10,170 nt of DNA from Planctomycetaceae bacterium UBA969. GTDB lineage: Bacteria; Planctomycetota; Planctomycetia; Gemmatales; Gemmataceae. Below the pieces are notes generated by a model. That model ran no database searches, had not been told where the DNA came from, and worked only from the letters and a program-made list of their open reading frames with translations. How positions within the stretch are numbered: the stretch's first letter is position 1; each line of letters opens with the position of its first letter. Where the stretch lies: positions 1 through 10,170 of the forward strand of contig DBCB01000343.1 in assembly GCA_002303765.1 (NCBI GenBank), read 5' to 3'. Below are positions 5,621-10,170 of this stretch, one piece after another. Made by a program: the position numbers and the translations under genes.

Positions 5621-7327
5621 ATGTTAGTTCAGGCATTAAAAGAAATTCAGGATAGATGTGGCTATTTACCACATGATGAAATGCATTCGCTTTCCAAACG
5701 TACGGGTTTGCCTTTGCACCGTATTCATGAAGTAGCAAGCTTTTATCCGCTGTATAAGTTGGAGCCCCCCAAAGGTGCAAGCATTAAAGTTTGCAGAGAT
5801 ATGGCTTGCCATATTCATGGTGCACCAGAAATCACCCAGGGACTCGAGAATCTCTCCAGAGAACTTGGGCCCGGGAAAATCGAAGTCTGTGGTGTTTCTT
5901 GCTTAGGACAGTGCGATGCAACCGTAGCTGCGTTGATCAATGATCATCATGTTTATCGTGGTATGGATCTTAAGAGTTTATCCGAGTTGGCAAGAAAAGC
6001 TGCTGCGAATGAGGAGCTTCCCCATCAGCATTTGGATAATTCAACCCTTCCTTTTCAAATTAATCCCTATCAGAGCGGCGAGCCTTATGAGGCGGTGAAA
6101 CAGTTTGTTGCTGGCGGTATGGATCATGCAGCGTTGCTGAAAAAAATGGAAGTTTCGGTTCTTCGAGGCATGGGTGGTGCGGGTTTTCCCACCTTCCGGA
6201 AATGGTCTGCGGTAAAAGGTGCTCCCGGAAATGTAAAGTACATTGTTTGCAATGCAGATGAAAGCGAACCAGGAACTTTCAAAGATCGCGAACTCATGCG
6301 TAGGGCTCCTTACCTTGTGATTGAAGGTATGGTTTTAGCCGCACTTGTTACTGGTGCTGAAAAGGGTTACCTCTACATCCGCCATGAATACATCGATGAA
6401 GTTAAAGTGCTTAAAGAGGCTTTAATCACCGCAGCAGGTTTAGGAGTGATAGGTAAAAATGTATTGGGCACTGGAAAAAAGTTCATGCTCGAGCTTTTCA
6501 TCAGCCCTGGTGGGTACGTGCAGGGTGAGGAAAGTGCTCTTTTAGAGGCCATCGAAGACAAGCGTGGCGAACCTAGGAATAAGCCACCTTTCCCTGTTTT
6601 TGAGGGGTTGTTTGGCAAACCTACTGTCATTAATAATGTTGAAACACTTTCTTGGATTCCGGGAATTGCACTTAATGGCGGAGAATGGTATCGCGATAAG
6701 GGCATCCGTGGTGCGACTGGGATGCGCATTGTTTCGATCAGTGGCGATGTACAAAAGCCTGGCGTTTACGAAGTGCCTTTTGGCCAGACGGTTAAAGAAT
6801 TGATTTTTGATACAGCCGGTGGAATGTTGCAGGGGCACACGCTTAAAGCTATCGCAACCTCAGGGCCTTCGGGTGGATTTTTACCTGCGAAGGTGCCTGT
6901 CGAAAAGTTGCCTGTTAAATTCGTTCAAGATAAAGTTCCTGCGGGGGCTAAGTTTTACGATATCCTCGAATTGCCTCTTGATCTTAATACGGTGGGGCAG
7001 ATGGGTGGCATGTTGGGTGCTGCTTTTATCGTATATGATGATCGCAGAGACATGCTCGACAATGCATTGAATTGTGTTTCTTTTTACCGGAATGAATCTT
7101 GTGGGAAATGTGTTCCTTGCAGAACCGGTTCACAAAAGTTGGTGGATATTATCACGAATTTGATGGAAGGTAAGTCAGGCCGTAAAGAGCTTGGGCTTAT
7201 CAATGAACTGGGCGAGACAATGGGGATTACCTCGATTTGCGGGTTGGGGCAGGTGGCCTCTAATCCCATCACCAGTCTGTTGAAGTTCTTCCCTGAAGAA
7301 GTTGAAAACTATTTAAAACAAGGTTGA
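5621..7327 (+). CDS. Fused NuoE-NuoF (HoxF-like) NAD(P)H-oxidising flavoprotein
   Basis: A 568-residue cytoplasmic fusion equivalent to complex I subunits NuoE plus NuoF, the layout of the HoxF diaphorase subunit. Residues 1-125 are the thioredoxin-like [2Fe-2S] domain, with ligands C58, C63, C94 and C98 (CX4C plus CLGQC). From about 170 follows the NuoF part: glycine-rich FMN/NADH motif RGMGGAGFPTFRKW (182-195), NADESEPGTFKDR (211-223), QGEESALLEA (301-310), NNVETL (338-343), an SLBB-like segment (370-420), and the [4Fe-4S] site CGKCVPC (494-500) with C540. All cluster ligands are present, so it is probably active in hydride-to-electron transfer from NAD(P)H via FMN. Deviations are Met184 and Phe192 in the FMN loop, where Arg and Gly are usual, and Gln301 where most NuoF have Cys (YICGEE). 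GGGAGA is six bases before the ATG. No hydrogenase or other complex I gene is nearby. Confidence 0.92.
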   Translation: MLVQALKEIQDRCGYLPHDEMHSLSKRTGLPLHRIHEVASFYPLYKLEPPKGASIKVCRDMACHIHGAPEITQGLENLSRELGPGKIEVCGVSCLGQCDATVAALINDHHVYRGMDLKSLSELARKAAANEELPHQHLDNSTLPFQINPYQSGEPYEAVKQFVAGGMDHAALLKKMEVSVLRGMGGAGFPTFRKWSAVKGAPGNVKYIVCNADESEPGTFKDRELMRRAPYLVIEGMVLAALVTGAEKGYLYIRHEYIDEVKVLKEALITAAGLGVIGKNVLGTGKKFMLELFISPGGYVQGEESALLEAIEDKRGEPRNKPPFPVFEGLFGKPTVINNVETLSWIPGIALNGGEWYRDKGIRGATGMRIVSISGDVQKPGVYEVPFGQTVKELIFDTAGGMLQGHTLKAIATSGPSGGFLPAKVPVEKLPVKFVQDKVPAGAKFYDILELPLDLNTVGQMGGMLGAAFIVYDDRRDMLDNALNCVSFYRNESCGKCVPCRTGSQKLVDIITNLMEGKSGRKELGLINELGETMGITSICGLGQVASNPITSLLKFFPEEVENYLKQG

Positions 7328-7352
7328 TTTTAAGATGTGGGCCTGGGGCCTT

Positions 7353-7357
7353 GGAGG
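7353..7357 (+). promoter_or_regulatory. Ribosome-binding site GGAGG for the ferredoxin-CNB fusion
   Basis: A consensus Shine-Dalgarno six bases before the ATG at 7364. It supports that start over the in-frame GTG at 7337, which would add nine residues (MGLGPWRLA) and lacks a site of this quality. Confidence 0.75.
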
Positions 7358-7363
7358 TTGGCG

Positions 7364-9706
7364 ATGAATGTAGCTGAAGAATTGTTCCCTATGGTGGTGG
7401 ACGGCAGAGTTGTTGAACTCGATCGTATTGCCTCGGATTTATTAAAGGCGCCTCCCATCAAAATAACAATTGATGGCAAGGAGGTGGAGATCGCCCGGGC
7501 TACACTTTCTAAGAATCCGATTACTGGCGAATTAAAACCCAAGTTGACAACAATTTTAGATGCTGCTCAGAAAGCGGGAGTTTTCATTCCCATTCTTTGT
7601 CATCGCGAACATATGGAACCCGTTGCAGTTTGCAGGTTTTGCGCTGTTGATATTGGCGCACGCACCCTTGTTGCTGCTTGCCATCGACCTGTTGAAGAGG
7701 GTATGAAAGTTTCCACTGGCGCTACCAGCGACAAAGTTAAAAACTCTGTTAAGATTCTTACCGAACTTCTCTTGGTTGATAATGAAGTTCCCCGTGTAGT
7801 AAACAGAGAGTATGGCGATAATGAGCTTCGCACCATTGCCAAAAAACTTGGTATGGATCCGCATGCTTCCCGCTTTCCTAAAAACCCCAACGATCGGGGC
7901 ACCGATGATAGCTCGATGATTATTTCGGTTGATCATAATGCTTGTATTCTTTGCGATCGCTGTGTCAGGGCATGCAATGAAGTTCGGCATAATGAAGTGC
8001 TTGGCAGAATGAACAAAGGTTTCAAGGCTAGGATTTCTTTTGATCTTAATGATCCCATGGGGAATTCCTCTTGCGTTTCTTGTGGCGAATGCATGGCATC
8101 ATGCCCTACTGGTGCGCTTACTAACAAGAAACTTGTAGGTTCCAACCTTAGTATGCAACCCGGTGCGTTGCCCGTTTCTGTGGACGATCTGTTTACTCAT
8201 GAACTTTTTCAAGGCATCAGCAAACCCTTCATGGAGTGGAATCAAGGTTCGGTAATACGAAGGAAATTCAAGCAGGGCGAAATCGTTTGTAATGAGGGTG
8301 AATCAGGCTCCACAGCATTTATCATTGAAGATGGTGTGGTAGATGTATTTTTAAAAAGCCCTTTGAATCATATTGAGAACACGCAATCGACCGGATTTCT
8401 TGGCTTGATTAAAAAGTTTACCACTACGCTTTCTACTTCTAAAAGGGAAGAAGAGAAAAAAGCCCGCTATATTTCAATTGATGCGCCTGTAAGCCTTAAC
8501 ACCAGCAATCCTATTGCCCAGTTGACTAAGGAAGATGTTTTGTTTGGCGAAATGACCTGCATGAATAATTATCCAAGGTCTGCTACTGTTCGTGCCAAGA
8601 CTGATTTAACCCTTCTTGAAATTCGAAGGAATGTGCTTTACATTCTGCAACGAAACAAACAGAGCAAGGCCATTCTCGATGGGGTTTATAATAAAAGATC
8701 GATCAGCACCCATTTACGCAGCATTCCTTTGTTTGCAGAGCAATTCACGAACGATAAAGATTTTGAACAGTTTGTTGATTTGGTGCGTGAGAAGGCTAAT
8801 CTTGTTCGCTTAAATCCTGGTGATGTTCTTTTCAGGCAGGGTGATGCGGAGGATAATTTTTACTTGGTGCGCATTGGTTTTGTCAAAATCTGGATCAAGC
8901 AACCAGGCGGAGAACATGTAATAAATTACACCGGCCCTGGGGGCATGGTTGGCGAAATCGCACTTATGGGGCATTTAACAGAATTAAAAGGTAAATTGCT
9001 TGCCCAAGGAAGAACTGCTAGTGCGACTGCTTTGGATCATGTGGACCTTGTTAGTATTAGTGGTGAAGATTTTAAACTAATCCTTCAGAATTTCCCGAAG
9101 ATTCGTGAAAAGATGGTCGCCATCGCTTTGGAAAGACTTACTGAAATTCAAAGGCAGGTTCAAAAAGTTGAAAGCACTAACCTTAATGATTTTCTTAAGC
9201 AAGGTTTAATGGAAGCTCGAAGTTTATTGGTGTTGGATCTAGAAAAATGCACTCGCTGCGATGAATGTACCAAAGCTTGTTCTGATACTCATCAAGGGGT
9301 TACCAGATTGGTTCGCGAAGGCCTTAGGTTCGAAAACTTTCTTGTTGCAAGTTCCTGCAGGTCCTGCCTTGATCCTTATTGCATGGTTGGGTGCCCGGTT
9401 GATGCTATCCACCGTGGCAAAAAACGCGAAATGACTATCGAAAACTGGTGCATTGGTTGTGGGAAATGCGCCCAGAATTGCCCCTACGGCAATATCAATA
9501 TGCAGCCTTTCGAGACCGATGAAAAAGTGGACGATATTAACAGGCCAGGTTACAAGGTTGCGGTTGTTCAGCAAAAAGCAACCATGTGCGACCTTTGCGA
9601 ATCGATCGATGGTCAGCCTAGTTGTGTTTATGCTTGTCCTCATGATGCTGCACATCGTATGAGTGGTGCAGAGCTGATTAAAAAAGTTGAATCCATTAAA
9701 AATTAA
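7364..9706 (+). CDS. HoxU/NuoG-type ferredoxin, two cNMP-binding domains and DmsB-like ferredoxin in one chain
   Basis: A 780-residue cytoplasmic fusion. Residues 32-120 are a NuoG/HoxU-type [2Fe-2S] ferredoxin (C79, C90, C93, C106). Residues 185-255 hold two [4Fe-4S] sites (C194, C197, C200, C204; C237, C240, C243, C247). The His-Cys domain expected between them has no cysteine. Residues about 273-440 and 451-605 are two cyclic-nucleotide-binding domains. The first has FGE (394-396) and PRSAT (404-408), the second GEIAL (530-534) and GRTAS (549-553), so the phosphate-binding Glu and Arg are kept in both. The first carries a charged insertion (about 331-385). Residues 625-765 are a DmsB-like ferredoxin with four C-x2-C-x(n)-C-x3-C groups, starting at C629, C665, C696 and C742. 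Potential total: one [2Fe-2S] and six [4Fe-4S]. No molybdopterin domain is present. Lying 36 bases after the NuoEF gene, it probably receives electrons from that FMN. Cyclic-nucleotide gating is inferred. Confidence 0.9.
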   Translation: MNVAEELFPMVVDGRVVELDRIASDLLKAPPIKITIDGKEVEIARATLSKNPITGELKPKLTTILDAAQKAGVFIPILCHREHMEPVAVCRFCAVDIGARTLVAACHRPVEEGMKVSTGATSDKVKNSVKILTELLLVDNEVPRVVNREYGDNELRTIAKKLGMDPHASRFPKNPNDRGTDDSSMIISVDHNACILCDRCVRACNEVRHNEVLGRMNKGFKARISFDLNDPMGNSSCVSCGECMASCPTGALTNKKLVGSNLSMQPGALPVSVDDLFTHELFQGISKPFMEWNQGSVIRRKFKQGEIVCNEGESGSTAFIIEDGVVDVFLKSPLNHIENTQSTGFLGLIKKFTTTLSTSKREEEKKARYISIDAPVSLNTSNPIAQLTKEDVLFGEMTCMNNYPRSATVRAKTDLTLLEIRRNVLYILQRNKQSKAILDGVYNKRSISTHLRSIPLFAEQFTNDKDFEQFVDLVREKANLVRLNPGDVLFRQGDAEDNFYLVRIGFVKIWIKQPGGEHVINYTGPGGMVGEIALMGHLTELKGKLLAQGRTASATALDHVDLVSISGEDFKLILQNFPKIREKMVAIALERLTEIQRQVQKVESTNLNDFLKQGLMEARSLLVLDLEKCTRCDECTKACSDTHQGVTRLVREGLRFENFLVASSCRSCLDPYCMVGCPVDAIHRGKKREMTIENWCIGCGKCAQNCPYGNINMQPFETDEKVDDINRPGYKVAVVQQKATMCDLCESIDGQPSCVYACPHDAAHRMSGAELIKKVESIKN

Positions 9707-9733
9707 AGCCTTGATGGTTGGAAAAGAAAAATA

Positions 9734-10170
9734 ATGAGTGTTGAAAAGTTTGATTTGGTAGTGCTCGGTTCTGGACCTGCGGGAGAAAAGGGTGCTGCTG
9801 CTGCTGCATACTTTGGTAAAAAAGTTGCGCTTATTGAAAAAGAAAATGTGCTCGGCGGTGCGGCTGCCAACACTGGTACCCTGCCTTCTAAAACTTTGCG
9901 GGAATCAGCCCTTTACCTCTCGGGATTTAAGCAAAGAAAACTGTTTGGGTTTCAGGTTGATATGATGAAAACCATTCATATCAGTGATTTCATGGCGCAT
10001 GAACGCTTTGTCACCGATAATGAACGCCAGCGCATTCGCGAAAATCTTGCCAGGCATGGTATCACTGTATACCGTGGAATGTCTTCTTTTGTTGATTCGG
10101 AAACTGTTGTAATAAAGCCTGATCGTTGCCCTGAAATTCAATTGAAGGCGGATCGGTTTCTCATTGCAAC
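9734..10170 (+). CDS. sthA: Soluble pyridine nucleotide transhydrogenase (SthA-like flavoprotein), N-terminal part, cut by window edge
   Basis: The first 145 residues of a class I pyridine-nucleotide oxidoreductase-like flavoprotein that runs off the window. Seen are the FAD Rossmann motif GSGPAG (12-17), the acidic residue ending the second strand (LIEKE, E35) and GGAAANTGTLPSKTLRE (41-57). In lipoamide dehydrogenase and other disulfide reductases this last site is GGxCxNxGCxPSK. Here both positions of the redox cysteines are changed (Ala44, Thr49), so it cannot be a disulfide reductase. That points to the SthA-type transhydrogenase, which moves hydride between NADPH and NAD+ in the cytosol. 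The NAD(P) and dimerisation domains are not visible, so the assignment rests on the N-terminus. The ATG at 9734 has a weak GGAAAAG upstream and sits 27 bases after the fusion gene, which suggests the same operon. Its link to a diaphorase suggests NADH/NADPH balancing. Confidence 0.82.
   Translation, partial: MSVEKFDLVVLGSGPAGEKGAAAAAYFGKKVALIEKENVLGGAAANTGTLPSKTLRESALYLSGFKQRKLFGFQVDMMKTIHISDFMAHERFVTDNERQRIRENLARHGITVYRGMSSFVDSETVVIKPDRCPEIQLKADRFLIA

Noticed and set aside
7337..7363. Upstream in-frame GTG for the ferredoxin-CNB fusion
   Set aside because: The ATG at 7364 has a consensus GGAGG at proper spacing; the extra nine residues (MGLGPWRLA) include the translated ribosome-binding region.
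7556..7990. Antisense open frame of 144 codons within the ferredoxin-CNB fusion
   Set aside because: It lies wholly opposite a gene with clear Fe-S motifs and shows no recognisable domain or sensible composition; it is a shadow of the codon usage on the + strand.
9239..9655. Antisense open frame of 138 codons opposite the DmsB-like domain
   Set aside because: Fully overlaps a conserved cysteine-rich domain on the + strand; no motif or start signal supports it.
5621..9706. Interpretation as part of a canonical complex I (nuo) operon
   Set aside because: NuoE and NuoF are fused, the NuoG-like protein lacks the molybdopterin-like domain and the His-Cys cluster, and no other Nuo subunits are present.
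5621..9706. Interpretation as a NAD-reducing hydrogenase (Hox)
   Set aside because: HoxF- and HoxU-like parts are present but no HoxY or HoxH gene, and no nickel-binding motif, appears in the window.
9794..9807. GCT trinucleotide run
   Set aside because: It encodes an alanine run just after the FAD-binding GSGPAG motif and is explained by coding; too short to be a microsatellite of note.
1..10170. tRNA, rRNA, CRISPR arrays, insertion sequences and attachment sites
   Set aside because: I looked for cloverleaf-like segments, regularly spaced direct repeats, transposase motifs and terminal inverted repeats and saw none that could be supported.

Overview
The window looks like chromosomal DNA of a free-living bacterium with moderate GC (mid-40s percent by eye), GTG/TTG as well as ATG starts, and many exported multihaem cytochromes. 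The gene families suggest a planctomycete or related PVC lineage: a MoaD-like protein ending in ADAGG beside a conserved helical protein, a cytochrome of the GHPRL type, and a cysteine-less SthA-type flavoprotein. This placement is inference from family resemblance, not from a marker gene.

Left part (1-1353, + strand): the 3' end of a calcineurin-like metallophosphoesterase, an AT-rich gap, then a two-gene unit made of a small helical protein of unknown function and a ubiquitin-fold MoaD/ThiS-like protein with a C-terminal Gly-Gly. This unit converges, with only six bases between stops, on a secreted pentahaem cytochrome c on the - strand (1360-2805). An AT-rich divergent intergenic region with three palindromes (2806-2974) separates that cytochrome from the main operon.

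Right part (2975-10170, + strand): five closely spaced genes that read as one electron-transfer system. They are a membrane cytochrome b with two H-x13-H helices (predicted di-haem), a membrane-anchored decahaem cytochrome c, a fused NuoE-NuoF (HoxF-like) NADH-oxidising flavoprotein, a 780-residue fusion of a HoxU/NuoG-type ferredoxin, two cyclic-nucleotide-binding domains and a DmsB-like four-cluster ferredoxin, and the start of a soluble transhydrogenase (SthA-like).

Together they suggest a HoxFU-type diaphorase without hydrogenase or complex I subunits, wired through a long cytoplasmic Fe-S chain to a di-haem membrane cytochrome and then to exported multihaem cytochromes. SthA would couple it to the NADP pool. 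Two CNB domains lie in the middle of the Fe-S chain with their key Glu and Arg retained, so electron flow may be gated directly by a cyclic nucleotide. The HoxU-like part has lost the His-Cys [4Fe-4S] (N3-type) ligands, which is unexpected for a wire. The direction of electron flow and the physiological partner cannot be read from the sequence.
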